DNA from: Nakaseomyces glabratus
Lineage: Eukaryota; Ascomycota; Saccharomycetes; Saccharomycetales; Saccharomycetaceae
Direction: 5' to 3'
DNA: 64,000 nt
Assembly: GCF_010111755.1 (NCBI RefSeq)
Contig: NC_088951.1
Coordinates: 248,001 to 312,000 of the forward strand
Shown: positions 1 to 13,109 of the stretch, piece by piece
Layout of the letters: each line of letters begins with the position of its first letter
Position numbering within the stretch: the first letter of the stretch is position 1
Made by a program: the position numbers and the translations under genes
The notes under the pieces: generated by a model
Databases searched by the model: none
Seen by the model: the letters and a program-made list of their open reading frames with translations, nothing else
What the model was told of the DNA's origin: nothing

Positions 1-2467
1 CCTAATGTGGGGCCCCGCAATAATCTTTATTTCTGATGTGTAATTCAATTTATTCTGGAAACCCTGGAAAACAAGAAAAATTAGGACAAATTTCTATATT
101 GGGAAGAAATGTAAACAAGTTAGCTTCACAGCAAGAAAAATGCTTTGTTCACTTGCAACTGACAAAATCTTTACCTTACCAAGGACCAAAGGGCGAAGAC
201 TAAACTTGGATTACTACGTCCAAAATCTTCTACATCAGGAAATGAGTTGCGAGAAAGAAAGCAGGAGTGGCATTGACCACTCTCATTGTGTCTTTGGGTC
301 GGAATACATTGTTCTTACCTACACCATTTTACTAAGGGCTCGAAAGTTTTTCCGAAGCATGTTACTTTTCAAGAAGCTCAATGTGCAGCAGCAGGACAGA
401 GTTTGGATAGCCTTTATTTTCTAAATTGTTATGCGAAGCTAATTTGTCACTTACTGTCTGCCCAGTAAAATAGAAAAAGAGATAGCTGTTATATTTTTGC
501 CTCACCTTTCGTAATGTAATTGGACTTACGTATGGTTTGGATAATACAGTGTCTACGTAACATATCCATATGACGCCTTGCTTTGGATAAGACAGTTATG
601 AGATTTTTGTCGCCAATGCTTTCTGATCACGTATGAATTGGAAATATACAATTTCGTCAGACACGAACCATACATATATATTGCCCCTTGATGTTTTCTC
701 TTGCGGTTCATACTGTGCTGAAAAGAAGCGCTCTTCAAGGTTTTTCCGATACTTGAGTTTTACTACTGTGCGTCAGTTTACAGTTATTCTTCACCCTTGT
801 TTCGCTCCACCCCCTGCCCCCCACTATATTTACGTCAATTTTATTTTAGCAAATTTACCCCTCGATGATTTTTCTGCTGTATTGCTATTAGTGTTTCTTA
901 GGCTCAACACGTAAACCTGTTCGAATTGACAGGTGATTTCAAAGTACTCTTGTTAATAAAATCTATTTTAGGGACATTATTTGATAATGACAGCTAGGAC
1001 ATAACATACATTGTTGTTTCTACTACATTTAATAAGGTCTTTCTACAGGCGTTTATACATTAGCCTGGGGGGAGATGGAAGGGCGTTTCTTTGCACACGT
1101 TGTAACAAAAGGACTGGTGCAAAAAACTATCGGATGTCTATTAATGATATCGTAATATTAGTTCTTATCCTAGAAGCCACTATACTAGATGTTCACGTAT
1201 TAGTATTCTTTTACTAGTGCTGATATAACGGAATATTCTGAGAGATGAGTATTTTGGCGTTTCTTTCTTAATCACACAACAGATTTTCGCGCATCTTTTC
1301 TTAATACCAAATGTTGCTCGCCCAGAAATTTCCAGACCGTGAATTCAAGAATCAGCGCAAAAGATTTAGTTCACTCCATTAATTCAACAAAATATTACTA
1401 TACTGGGAAAAATTTATTGAGATTGGATTGCTTCTAATTGTTTTGTGCTGTTATCATATTCCGTCATGGAAATCATAGTTTGTCCCGTTGCATTATAATC
1501 CTATTTACATAATTGAATGTGGGGGCGGGGAAGGGAAAGACTACATTCTACATCGATACTTTTTCTGATAAATTGAAATAATTGAGCGATTTTTTTTCAT
1601 AATTTTTGTAATATGAACCACTTCCCCACAATTTTTTTATCAATTTTGCTAATTTAACTGGAATGTAAGGTTAAAACTTGATTAAACTAGTTCCCATCGG
1701 ATAGTTGCATAAGATACCACCAGGATCTGGGGGATCTAAGGTGGCTTTAAAATTTTAACGAGCCTCAAAATAACTTGAAGATATTTTTTGTTTCAATTAC
1801 TAGCTTTGCGTCACACTTGGTGGATAAACGAGGTGTTTTCATTGAATTTTACTTCATATGATTTCAACAATTCGTAGCAAAAAAAGAGTACTAGATGAGG
1901 ATTAGCCATAGTGACAACTACTTCTTCAAGTTGTTGTACCAACTCCCTTTTGTTAAAGCACTACAACAGTAAATTCTTAATGGTTCATTGAAATTTAATT
2001 TGACACTAACTATTTTAAATCAATAAAATATTCGTGAAAATCAAATAGAGATGTCAAGACTCAACCTTAAGAAATCATATAATACAAACAATCCAGAATA
2101 GAAATTTGTGTTATGTTTGCTGGATTGTTAATCGAAAAATGTAGTAACAAAGAAAATTTTCATCTTTTCCTTGTGAGGATAGTTATATGAGGGTGACCTA
2201 GTATAGGAAACCGAATAAATCAGTCTCTGTTACAATAACAGAGTGATCATCAAACATATTGAAAGAATAATATTAGGAAAATCTCTGAATATTTTTAAAA
2301 GTCTAATTAAAATTACTGAAATAGAATTTGAAATTGGTATTAATAATATATAAGACTATATCATGAAGGACATTAAAAGAAAGGGATTATGTGTTGGATT
2401 AAAAAATTAAGTTACCTTTCAAAAATTAATGAAAAAAAGGAACAAGCAAATTAAACTGTCAATTGAT
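1..2467. other. Intergenic, no gene recognised
   Basis: AT-rich sequence downstream of the first HXT gene. Only short open frames (under 100 codons) occur, on both strands; none shows a recognisable domain, coding bias or signal sequence. I see no tRNA, LTR or clear repeat here. This could be the edge of a gene-poor region continuing outside the window. Confidence 0.6.
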
Positions 2468-4117
2468 TTAATAGAATCTCTTGTACCATGGCTTGTCATC
2501 GTGCATCAAAGCGTCAGCATCGTAAGAAGCATCTCTCTTGGATGGTGGAACCCAGTTTGGAGACTTCCAAGCCAAGACACCTTCTTCCCACATAGTGTTG
2601 ACTTCTTCCAAAGTTAGACCCTTGGTCTCTGGAATGAAGAAGAAAACGTAGAAGTAGGAGAAACATAGACAGCCCATGAACACGTAACCGTAGTAGAAGT
2701 TAATGGCATTGGTAATAAATGGAGTGAAGAAGGCAATCAAGAAACCCCAGATCCAGTTGGAAGCTTGGGCAATAGCCATACACTTGGCCTTGACTCTCAA
2801 TGGGAAAGTTTCAGAGTTGACAACAAATGGAATTGGAGCCCAGGTGGTAGCGAAACAGAAAATGTAGAAACAGGTGAAAACAATCATACAGTTACCAGCA
2901 CCCTTGGATGATGGCTGTTTCATACCGTGAGGATATAGTCTGGTGACACCGACAGAAGCGAAGACAACCATACAAGCAGTCATAGCAGCGGCACCCCACA
3001 ATAGACATCTACGACGACCGAAACGGTCAACAACGTACAAGGCAACGAAAGTGGAAGCGAAGTTAACAATACCAATGACAATGGAGGTTTCGAAAGAATC
3101 TTCCAAACCAACAGCCTTGAAAACAGTAGTACCATAGTAGAAGAAGTAGTTGTCACCTGTCAATTGTTGCAAAGATTGAATCATGATACCCATAATCAAA
3201 CGTTGGAAAATCTTGGTCTTGGTGGAGAACAATTCACCCCAGGAAGCAGAACCAGCCAATCTTTCAGCTTCAACACCGGCTTGGACATTTTCAACTTCGA
3301 AAGTGACAGCTGGATCATCTGGAGAAACCTTGTTAGAGATAGCAATGGATCTTCTGGCTTCTTCAACTCTACCAACCTCAATCAAGTAACGTGGGGATTC
3401 TGGAACGAAGGTCATACCACCGATCATGAATAGAGCCCAGGCGAAACATAGGCCCAATGGAACTCTCCATTGGACAGAGTTGGAGTAGTTCTTGGTACCG
3501 TAGTTAGTACAGTAACCCAAGAAGATACCACAGGTAATCATCAGTTGGTAACAGGAAACCAAAGAACCTCTCATGTGCTTTGGAGAGACTTCAGAAATCA
3601 ACATAGGAGACAAGACGGCAATACCACCAACACCCAAACCGGAGATAATTCTACCGATGAAGTATTGGTACCACTTGTCAATGGTAGCAATTTGAATAAC
3701 GATACCGACAATGTAGATGACAACGACACTGATCAAACCGATCTTACGACCGTAAACATCACCTAGCTTGGACAAGACAACACCACCAATGGCACAACCG
3801 ATGTTGAAAATAGAAACAATTAAACCGGTTCTAACCTTAGACAAGTAGTGAGTACCATTAGCACGAGTTTGACCCATTCTTCTGATGAAATCAGTTTGGG
3901 CAACGAAACCAGAAATGGTACCAGTATCCCAACCGAAAACGAAACCACCGAAAGCGATGAATAGACAGAAGATGGAAATAGCAACGTAAGCGGAAGCAGG
4001 CTTCTTTGGGATCTCAACCATTGGTTGGCCATCCTCATCGGTGTAAGCCTTGAACTCGTCCTCTCTTTCAACTTTGCTGTTGGAGGCCGAGAGAGCAGAT
4101 TGTGATTCTTCAGACAT
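2468..4117 (-). CDS. HXT: Hexose transporter (HXT family, MFS)
   Basis: Plasma-membrane facilitator for glucose and related hexoses, sugar porter branch of the major facilitator superfamily, 549 aa (S. cerevisiae Hxt proteins are about 540-590 aa). A hydrophilic N-terminus of about 55 residues precedes 12 predicted membrane segments. Family signatures are visible: [18 protein letters not shown], the [14 protein letters not shown] stretch of TM7, DRFGRR, and [10 protein letters not shown] near the C-terminus. It is very similar to the second transporter at 18840-20510. Position upstream of SVF1 and MRP1 matches the HXT7/HXT6/HXT3 locus of S. cerevisiae; which HXT it is cannot be assigned. The upstream region carries many Rgt1-type motifs, suggesting glucose induction. 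The start is the ATG in a 'Met-Ser-Glu' context after an AT-rich leader. Codons are of the highly expressed type. Confidence 0.95.
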   Translation of the reverse strand: MSEESQSALSASNSKVEREDEFKAYTDEDGQPMVEIPKKPASAYVAISIFCLFIAFGGFVFGWDTGTISGFVAQTDFIRRMGQTRANGTHYLSKVRTGLIVSIFNIGCAIGGVVLSKLGDVYGRKIGLISVVVIYIVGIVIQIATIDKWYQYFIGRIISGLGVGGIAVLSPMLISEVSPKHMRGSLVSCYQLMITCGIFLGYCTNYGTKNYSNSVQWRVPLGLCFAWALFMIGGMTFVPESPRYLIEVGRVEEARRSIAISNKVSPDDPAVTFEVENVQAGVEAERLAGSASWGELFSTKTKIFQRLIMGIMIQSLQQLTGDNYFFYYGTTVFKAVGLEDSFETSIVIGIVNFASTFVALYVVDRFGRRRCLLWGAAAMTACMVVFASVGVTRLYPHGMKQPSSKGAGNCMIVFTCFYIFCFATTWAPIPFVVNSETFPLRVKAKCMAIAQASNWIWGFLIAFFTPFITNAINFYYGYVFMGCLCFSYFYVFFFIPETKGLTLEEVNTMWEEGVLAWKSPNWVPPSKRDASYDADALMHDDKPWYKRFY

Positions 4118-5704
4118 TTTTAATGTTAGTATTATTTTATGTCGATCAACTTCTTATTTGATAATGTTATCTAAGAAGTAATGTGTTATGAATATTGATG
4201 ATCGATATTAGTGATGGGTTCTTTTTGTGAGAGAAAGGAAATAATGAATGAATCAGAAAACAGGAAATTGAAACTGGATTATTGTATGAAATAATTGATC
4301 CTTTTATATGTTTTTTTTTTTTGGGAACATCTGTTCTATCTCTGATGAAGATACATTTGAGCTTCAATGTTGTCTTTTCTGTTTTGTTGAATTGTACTTA
4401 TTTTCTCCACATAAGGTAATACTCAAATTACCTCGAGTGTATGTGTGCAGTGTATGTGTACGCAATACTGCCTTTCAACTTAACTCATCGAGGGCCCAAA
4501 TAAGAAATGTAACAAGCAAAAATTTGTCCTGGAGGTATTCGCAGAGGAGTCACACTGCCGTTATTCCCTTCTCTCTTGGTTGCATATTAACAAAACAGAA
4601 GAACAGGCTGTTTCTACTTGGAAGCAATGAGCTCGGATAACAGACTCACACAACCGTCAGCTTGTTCTCCGCCATATTTGACTTTGGATTGTCGCCTTTT
4701 CTTTCGGGAGAGCCCTTCATCGGAAAAACTACCAAAAAATGAGAAGCAATTCAGTAAAATGAGCGTACAACCAATTTTTTTTTTGGGAAGGGATGGACGA
4801 GTGGAAAAACTTTTTCCCTGTGTCTGTACTAGGTAAATGAACATCAATGGTTTTCACGGGTGTTTGCAGGAAAATTGTTATGAAACCAAAAATATCTTAT
4901 TTAGGGAGGGATGGAGGGGTCTCATCCAAATTTGTACGTACAAAGCTCTGCATTCGGTAATGGAAAAAAATGGGAGTGACTAACGAAAACAGGGAGATTA
5001 AAGACTCTGGAAAAACCAGCAATCAGGTCTAGGGGGTACGTACTTTTCTGTGTGATCTGCAACCTTTGGAGTTTTTCCTTGTAGACTTTCTGTTGCTTCC
5101 CCTTTGATAGGACTAGTTCTTAGCGGAAAAACAACAACAAGAAGAAAAAAGTCCAAATTGATTTGCCCCTCGCTACCCCCCCCCCCGGAAAATCTCCTTT
5201 TTTCCTTGAAACATGGAACAATTTTTTGCGGGGTCGATGAGTTCCTAATTACGTAGATGTGAGTCCACCTCTCCCATTTAGGCAGCGTTCAAAGATAATA
5301 TACTTAGCACTGTCAAAGTTCATAATAGAATTTTTCCCAACTACCATTATTTCGGAAAAACTTTAGCAAGGGACTCTTTTCTTCTATAATTATTCCATCA
5401 AGGGCACTGGGATAGTTGCAAGGGATGGCCAAGGAGTGCGAAATGGCGCGGGGGGTAAGGGAGGTGGCGCACAGTGAGTATTGTTAACTGCGATTTAGTT
5501 GAATGCCGCAATGTCATATGATGGATATCCTCCGGATTAATTTCTGTAGCTTTGATAAAAATTACAAAATGAGGCAAATGCGGGGGTGTTAGCTAATAAG
5601 ATTCATTTGGTAATACCATGTATCCATCTCAGGTTTTTCCGGGTGTATACACCCAATTTAGCATTGGGTTCGCTTTTTATTTCCATCTGTGACCCCCCGG
5701 AATA
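4118..5704 (-). promoter_or_regulatory. HXT promoter with cluster of Rgt1-type (CGGANNA) and Mig1-like sites
   Basis: Upstream of the minus-strand HXT gene I find eight matches to CGGANNA on one strand or the other: 4634-4640, 4721-4727, 5124-5130, 5186-5192, 5353-5359, 5533-5539, 5635-5641 (reverse) and 5698-5704. Mig1-like GCGGGG preceded by a T-rich run occurs at 5228-5233, and another GCGGGG near 5580. In S. cerevisiae, Rgt1 binds CGGANNA repeats in HXT promoters and represses without glucose, and Mig1 represses at high glucose. Both motifs are short, so single hits mean little; the density is the evidence. Binding is inferred. Confidence 0.5.
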
Positions 5705-8700
5705 GTTATTTTGTGTACATCTTTTCTTTACAGCAAGAAGATAGTGTCAAAATTTGATAGAACTGTATAGGCCAATAGAGACAGTGGCATGATTATATTT
5801 TAAAAGATACAGATCGTTGTTGATAAGAGAAACTCACTCATGTTAACCATTCTACTTGATGAGGTTGTTTTAACATACCAATTGTCCAGACCTATGGAAT
5901 AGAGGGGTTGTTGGGAGCAAGGTTCCACATATATATCCTGGTTCAAACCGATTGTAAGAAACATGAAACCCACTTGTTTCCTTTCATTAAAAAGTATTCA
6001 TTTGATGGGAAGCGTATTTTTGGTACTTTTTTTGTAGTAACTTGACATTCAAATTTTGCTCTAGCATATCATGTTAACCTTCCATTACTAGCCAAAGCTA
6101 TAGCTGCAATTATAGTAAGTTTATATGGAGAGGAGACATTGCAACCGTTTGTATTTGCTTTTTTGATGAATAAAAATTAACTTAAATATTGGTGAAATAG
6201 CAATTTTTTTTAATAGCTGAAAATTCAACAAGTATGCGCTGAATTTCAGAAAGAAGACAATCACAGCGTTTGAATACTTTTTGTTAGCAAAAGGAATTGG
6301 TCTTTCGTTTTCCAATTCATATATAAATCACGTTCTCATTGTAGTGATTGTAATCTATTATTGAATTCCATTGTTTTTTAATCATACAATACTATTTAAT
6401 GGCATTATGTGCTAGTTTTGCATTTGACGACTGTAATCGTTTACTTTTGTAGCTTTGACTAATGCATAAGAGTGGTATTACTCTACTTGAGGTATTTAAT
6501 CTCGTATAAATATTGTGATTAGTATCGTATGTGCTAAAAAAAATACTATGTATCATATCAGAATGGCTATGTACCAGTAGATACAAGTTTTTATTATATT
6601 GTGAAGCATCTTCCCTTTTTTCTTTTATCAGTGTCTCGGTCAATTCGGAGCAAGGCATCTTAAAGCAATAAGAGCTCAAGCAATAATAGTTAGATGAGGT
6701 ATTTTATAGTTTCATAATATACGTTATGTTTGCTTTAGTTTTTTTATTTATAATATAAATGCCGAGGATATGTTATAACAATCATTTTGTAGAATTCCTA
6801 TAATTTGGAATTTGATCGCTCTTTCTAGGTTTAATTCTCTTTGTGATCTTAGCATTAAGAGTACTAATCTGCATTGATTTTAATGAGATATCTTTAACGT
6901 GTTAAGCTGCTTATTTTCTATCCATAAAATATTCTGCATTATTTGAGTGCAGGGGTATCAATTTGATATTATTGGCTATTTCAAGTTATACTGCGGCTCT
7001 TAAAGACAACACATGCCCCACATGTAATATCCACATCCTGTATCAGAGCCGTGTAAAGTATTAAGTTTTTGAGTATATAGATAAGCTCATAAATTTAAGA
7101 TAAACTCGAACCTACTTATTATTCTAAACAAAAGTGATTATATGATCATACTGTCCAAGAATATGAGCGTTCAACGACCATGGCGTAAGGCTATAGCAGA
7201 CTACTCATACCGGTACAGAAGTTAGTCTATGAAAGATAAGATAAGATAAGATTCCTAATCAGGAAAGAAACCGAGTTAGGGCTTCTTAGAACCAGTTTAT
7301 CTGCCAAAGATGAAAGGTATAAAAGGAGCCCTCATCTCTATTAGTCTATGAAGTTAAACCTAAGTTCTAGTATCTTATTCTGTATAATGAAGAAGGATTA
7401 GCAGTATATTTTGTATAATATTCCATTAGAGTTTTGAATTACTATCTTATCATCATGTCTTCTAAGTATAACTGGACACATGAACTAACTACTCCACAAG
7501 ATCATCTTACAATATCGCAACAATGTCCTTCACCACACATTGTACGTGAAGGCTAGTCTTTGACGAACACAAAAATAACAAGTGCATCTGGCATTTATGA
7601 GTGACTGGCTAGGATATTAGTTTCGTCACGATTGTTGCTGAAATTTTTATAAAAGTGAGAAACTTTTTATTGGAACTATTATCTTACTGTGAATTTCAGG
7701 AATATAGTTCCTGTCAGATAGGAATTGTAGTCATGATATTTGTTAGATATTATTCTGACAAATAAATAATTTCGTCTTGCATATGATTCCTCAAATATGA
7801 CATTGAGGATGGAAAATGCAAGGTATCGAACTTGGTTATAGTAAGCTATTCTCAAGTTCTAATATTCTCTGATCCTAATTTGGAGTGGTATTGCCACCTT
7901 TCCTCAATTACAATTAAAAATATTGCAGAGAAAATTCGTTCCTGTTACATAACAACAGCAGTCTTCTATCTTAATGTTTTCTCTACAAGATTAGAAGTTG
8001 TTTGTTCTACGTAGTGATAAAATACTTTCTTTAATGTTGGCCTAAATCATTTTCAAGATATATTATAATGCAGAATTTGTGAAATACTATTGATTTTATG
8101 TAGAAATATTACTATAAAGGTTCCTATTTGTTATTGATCTCATCTTGTTAGTCTGAGCCATTTTGATAGAGAATCTAATAAGCACCCTTTTATATAAAAG
8201 AAGATGATAACAGATATTTCACACTTCAGATGCCAATATCTCCAGATTGTAGGATTACAATTAGATAAATTATTATACAGGCATATAAGCTGGGAAGCAG
8301 GTCGAAATCTCTTTTTGTTTCTTTAATGTGTTACATGTTTTTATTCGTTGAGCTTTTTCCAAGGTCACCAAATCAATTAAAACTTTTTGCCGCTGTTAGC
8401 ACGTATACGTAACTTTCCAGCGTTTTTTACTACTTTCTTGGCACTAAGTAAAATACAAGTTGGGATATCTTTGAATATCATGAAATATTTTACCTTCTAA
8501 TACGTCTTTCGAAAAACTCACCGATGCTCAATAGGTGATCTCTCGTGTAGCTTTCTTGTTTAATCTCCATACTGATATCAAAAATTACTAAGAATAACAA
8601 TTTTATTTTCCTTATTATCATCTTGTGGGATCGAGTAACACAATTAATCTTAAAAATGATTATTTTGGTATAGGCAGCCAACAGTACATAGAATGGTAGT

Positions 8701-11330
8701 ATATGGGTTTCTTACAAAATGGAGGTTACGTGAAAGATGATTATCCAGATGAGGGAAGAGCATTGATGCTGGTCTCAGAATATTACGTACAACACATTAC
8801 CACCGCTAACTATTATAATAAATGTGTTAAAATTATCCTGATCGGTTTAATTGTGTCAACAAACTTAGGTCTTTAATTTCTGACTTCTTTTCTTTTATTT
8901 AGATTCAGTAATTGTGTGAACTAAAATATTATAAAGTGTGCTAGACTATAAAGGATGCAGTAGAACGTCAGATCTCTGTTTATCTAGTATAGTGTATCGT
9001 TAGAACCTAGAATTTCTGCAAGAAGATTTCGTTGAAAACCTTTTTTCTTTATTATCGATGGTTGCAAATTGAACAATTGTCGGTTTTGATGTTGTTGCAA
9101 AATACTAACTTGCAGGAATAAACGGCAGTCAATATTCAACTCTTACTGCTATAAGAAAAAATTGTTAACATAGCCGCAAAAAAAAATGCCTACGTAAATG
9201 ATCTGGATGGCTAAATATGAATGTCTAGTTATCTTGCAAGATAGGGGCATTATGTAAACACAGAAAGTGGCAGGATATTTGACAATACGGCTGTAAATGA
9301 CAAGTTGCTTATATCAGCTAAGAAGAAAAAAGAAAGAAAAAGAAAAAGACGTAAATAAAATATTATCGATATTATGATCCGTAGCACAGTTTCTTTTCTT
9401 GATCGCATGTTTCTGTAAATGTTCTCAATAGTGTTTGTATTGCCTATGTCTCATAAAATGATACCACTAGTAAGACACGACTAGGACTATGGTTTTTTTT
9501 TTCTAGCTCCTACGATTTGTTTGTACTCAATTAACCCATTTAACAGCAGAGAAATTTATGTTTTATGCCAGCACAGGTGTAAACATGTCAAGATTTTATT
9601 TCTGATTATACGAAAAACTACTTTGACGGTTAGAGGTGCGTATGGTTCGTTAACACTTTTTTCTTTTTTTCATAATTTGCAATTGCCAAGACAGATGTGT
9701 TTGTTTTCTTGCTGTTGCTTTGACAGCAGTAAAATTACGTACAAAGTTTAAGTTATAAGTAATATGACGTCATCTAAATATACAATTGATGGTCCTCGGA
9801 GTTAGTGGGTTACGGTGCGAAAAACGAAAACTTAATCTCTCACTTCAAAGTCAAATTATGCGGGAGGTTTTCACGCTATTCTTCACGGCTCTTAGTATTT
9901 CACGAGGATTTCTGGGAATTCTTCACTACATAAAGTTTCCTCACAATCATTCCAGTTAGAAATGTTGTACCAACTGTACTTGGCGGTCTATGTATCGAGA
10001 GCTCTTTAAAATCCAAAGCTACGGCGCGCATTTAACTCGTTAAAAAAACCAAAAAAATATTATGCTACTACTTATTAGGTGCTAAATAGCTAAGTGTATA
10101 TAATTTAAATTACTTAGACTGTCCCTATTAAAACAGCGCAAATTTAGCTGTTTTGGCTAGTTCATAATAGATATAGATATGGTCAAAACAGGGAAAGAAT
10201 ATTGTTATTGATAATAGTATTGATGAGAATAATTATTGTAGTTGAAAAAGTAATAAGCTTAACTGCTGTTTGTACAAGTAGAATGTGAAACACTTTCTGG
10301 GTACATTGTGTAGGAGAATACTTGTGTTTTTGATTTCTAAATAGTTACCTTCTGGATGTTAGTAAAGGTGACGAACCAGAGAAAAGCAAAATAAGACAAA
10401 ATCTATGTAACAGTTTGATTTTATTTTTTAATTTGACTGATAAAACTCGTCTCTTGCTCAGTGTACTATTTAGCGTTGGGCACCTCGTTTCAATATTATT
10501 TTTTTTCGTATTTTTGAAAGTTGCAATTATAATTTTTGTTGCAAGACATAGTGCAAACGTAATTCAACAAATAACATTCTGAAAATTAGCTGTGAGCAAT
10601 ACCCTCCTATATTGATGACCTGTTACAGTTTTGCGACCATTTACTGCTAGTTCTCTCACTTTCTCTTCGTTAATTTCGGAATACAATATAGGTAGCGCTC
10701 GTAAATATCGTCAGAGAAAGTAATTAAATTATACCAGAGGACTTCTAATGCTGTTAATAACAATTTATTTCTTTATTTGGCGTAAACTGAAGCAAATGGA
10801 TGCAAAACTCAACAAAAGGTGTTCATAAAATTATGGTAATGGAGGAATAAGAGCACAAGTATTATTTCTCAGAATAGTTACGTTGAGTTGATAGAATCTA
10901 GTTTTCTTCTATTTATTACAGTGCACAATAGAAATGATATTATTAGTAACAATAGACATAGAGGGTAATTTTGATAACCTGATTGTTTAGACTTCTCCTT
11001 TCCTGGCAAATAAGATGAAGACGCCATATTTGTAACAAAAGAAAGTGCCTCATAATTTGTATGAAGTCGTAATGTTTTTCTTAGAACCTTTCTGTGACTA
11101 AGAAGTAGCATACTCTGCTCTATTAGTTCAACTTAAAATGATAAAAATATGAATTTTTCGATGCAACCAAGTAAACAGTTTAATGGCACCCACCATGAAA
11201 ATTTTTTATATAAAAAGAGCTCTTTGAACCCAAAAGTAACAAACATAAATGTCTTCTTTTAGTAGTGCTTATATGATAAATTCGGAAATAACCAAGCAAA
11301 TAAACCATTCACTACATTCGCTTTGAAATC
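5705..11330. other. Gene-poor interval
   Basis: About 5.6 kb with no convincing gene. Short open frames exist on both strands but none shows family motifs. The stretch 7220-7556 has LTR-like features and is listed separately. The last 180 bases are the promoter of the secreted-protein gene at 11331, including a TATA-like run near 11207 (tatataaaaag) and the 13-mer TTCGATGCAACCA at 11157-11169 that recurs upstream of the paralog at 17499. Confidence 0.5.
7220..7556 (+). mobile_element. Possible decayed Ty1/copia-type LTR followed by a gag-like start
   Basis: The stretch has (ataag) repeats, a TATA box 'tataaaagg' near 7319, and a run 'ttctagtatcttattctgt' near 7362 that resembles the transcription-start part of Ty1/Ty2 LTRs as I remember it. 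Downstream an ATG at 7455 opens 33 codons (MSSKYNWTHELTTPQ...) ending at a TAG at 7554-7556, placed where TYA/gag would begin. I could not define terminal TG/CA ends or a target-site duplication. It may be a solo LTR remnant or chance. Confidence 0.25.
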
Positions 11331-12149
11331 ATGAAATTTGGTGGATTTTCTACTCTTACTCAAGCTGCTGCTGCGTTGGCTTTGTTCAATGCTGTCGATG
11401 CGTTCGACGCTTCCTCTCCAGGACGTACTGATTTGAATACTACTGAAATTGACACTGGGGCTTTCTTGGGTGACTTGGATGTCGTCAAAGTTCCAGAAAG
11501 TGCAAATTTGAGTGAGTACATCTTGACTTACGCAGGTTCCGACAAAGCATTGCTTGACGAAAAGACTGGTTATGTCTTGTTGAACATCACCCAGAACTAC
11601 GCTGGCAATGACACCATGGCCAAGCGTGATGTTAAGGTTTACGGCTATGATGGTTGGTACCAAACCTGGCACCAAATGCAGACCGTTAACAAAGGTGAAT
11701 GGTGGTCTCCATGGTACCCAATCTCCCAGTGTGTTTCCAATGGTCTGAACGATGCTGAGGCTTCCATTAGTGTTAACTTTGCCTATACCTACACCTGGTC
11801 TTTGGAATGGGGCTTGAATGCTGGACCAGATGTTGTCGGTGCATCGATCGGTTACTCAATTAGTGATTCTGTTGGATGGGGTGGCCAATTCCAATGTAAC
11901 ATTGCACCACACACTAGAGGTCAAATTTGGTACCAACAAAGAGTTGCCTGGGCAGATATTCAGAAGCAAGACTGTCGCAGGGAAAACAATGGTAAGGTCA
12001 CCTGTAGTCCATGGTCAGCCTTCAACCGTGTTAATGCACCATTGAAGGGTGCCGACAATGTTCATTTGGGATGTAGTTCTGGAGAGGATAACATCCAATG
12101 TGATGCTCACTTTGATTCTCGTTTGGGTCAAATCTTCAGAAACATTTGA
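11331..12149 (+). CDS. Secreted killer-toxin-like precursor, copy 1
   Basis: 272-aa secreted protein of unknown specific function. Residues 1 to about 24 form a signal peptide. Four N-glycosylation sequons (N36, N59, N85, N93) lie in the following segment, which ends in a Lys-Arg Kex2 site at 98-99. The released part, about 173 residues, has no sequon, is rich in aromatic residues (two WSPW motifs, at about 125-128 and 226-229) and has six cysteines at 134, 189, 215, 225, 248 and 257. Signal peptide, glycosylated pro-region, Kex2 site and a small cysteine-paired product is the layout of yeast killer preprotoxins; assignment to any known killer family is inference. Codon choice is of the highly expressed kind. 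The DNA is identical to copy 2 (15170-15988), while the flanks are unrelated. An immunity function is not evident. Confidence 0.85.
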   Translation: MKFGGFSTLTQAAAALALFNAVDAFDASSPGRTDLNTTEIDTGAFLGDLDVVKVPESANLSEYILTYAGSDKALLDEKTGYVLLNITQNYAGNDTMAKRDVKVYGYDGWYQTWHQMQTVNKGEWWSPWYPISQCVSNGLNDAEASISVNFAYTYTWSLEWGLNAGPDVVGASIGYSISDSVGWGGQFQCNIAPHTRGQIWYQQRVAWADIQKQDCRRENNGKVTCSPWSAFNRVNAPLKGADNVHLGCSSGEDNIQCDAHFDSRLGQIFRNI

Positions 12150-13109
12150 AGGACATAAAATGATAAAAAGTCCACTTTTTATTTGTATATCCTATCATAA
12201 TTTTCAAATTGGAAAGCTTTTTGTTTTTATTTTATGTTACTTTGCATTGAATATTAGATGAGCATAGCATATTATAAGGTCTAGATCAAAGCACTGGAGA
12301 TAAATGTCCAGATTATTGAAGTGCTTTTAAAAAACCTATATATTGTATGATCTGTATTGTATTCACATAGGTGTTATTTAGTCAATAAAACATTAATTTT
12401 TTTCAAATACGTGGTTTTTAATAAAATTTCCATGATTCATCCGGTAATGGAACTCTTCAGTCGGCTAGTTCTGTACTATGGAGCTCTTTATTGGCCTTTA
12501 TCATCTTTAGTCTAAATAAACAATAAACGACAATTACATGGAGAGCGTGGTTAACCAATCAAAACTCTATTTAATAAAATTGGTTGCTTTCTTTCGATTA
12601 TAATGATCTATGAGAGTTAACAAATTTACTATCCTTATCTCATAATCTACGTTCTATTTATGTTTTGGTAACAATATACCACGTTTCGTTAATTACAGCG
12701 AATTTGTTCACACGGTGTGAGCACTTATTCTAAGTAAATGTCGACCTTAAACAATACGCAGATAACACTTCTATTCTTTACTATTATATTGTGCGTCATT
12801 ATCTTAAGATATCATATTGGGAGTATTTCTTGCTCCTATGTATAGCGTTAAGACTACGGTGGTTAACGATACATACAAGATACTAACTAAGGAAACATTA
12901 AATCACGCCTGAGTTTGTGGTTTGTACTACTAGCAATACTTTCTTAAAAGGGTAGGATTTGAAACCAAACATTCCTTTCTAGTTGATACTCACCAAAGCA
13001 AAATCTGGACCATTGATATAATTACCAATATTAAGACTTAACAAAGATCAATGCGCCATATATGCTTAATGTTCCATGTGGAAGAACTTAGTAGTTGAAA
13101 CATTCAATG

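Noticed and set aside
346..356. TTTTTCCGAAG as a CDEIII element of a point centromere
   Set aside because: No CDEI (RTCACRTG) at the right distance and no very AT-rich 80-90 bp CDEII between; the syntenic S. cerevisiae region has no centromere.
140..1217. Several 60-95 codon open frames at the left edge
   Set aside because: Size expected by chance, no recognisable similarity, no consistent coding bias.
11259..11675. 138-codon minus-strand open frame over copy 1 (and a 121-codon twin at 15149-15514)
   Set aside because: Antisense shadow of the secreted-protein gene; it exists only because the sense gene has biased codons. No homology or start context of its own.
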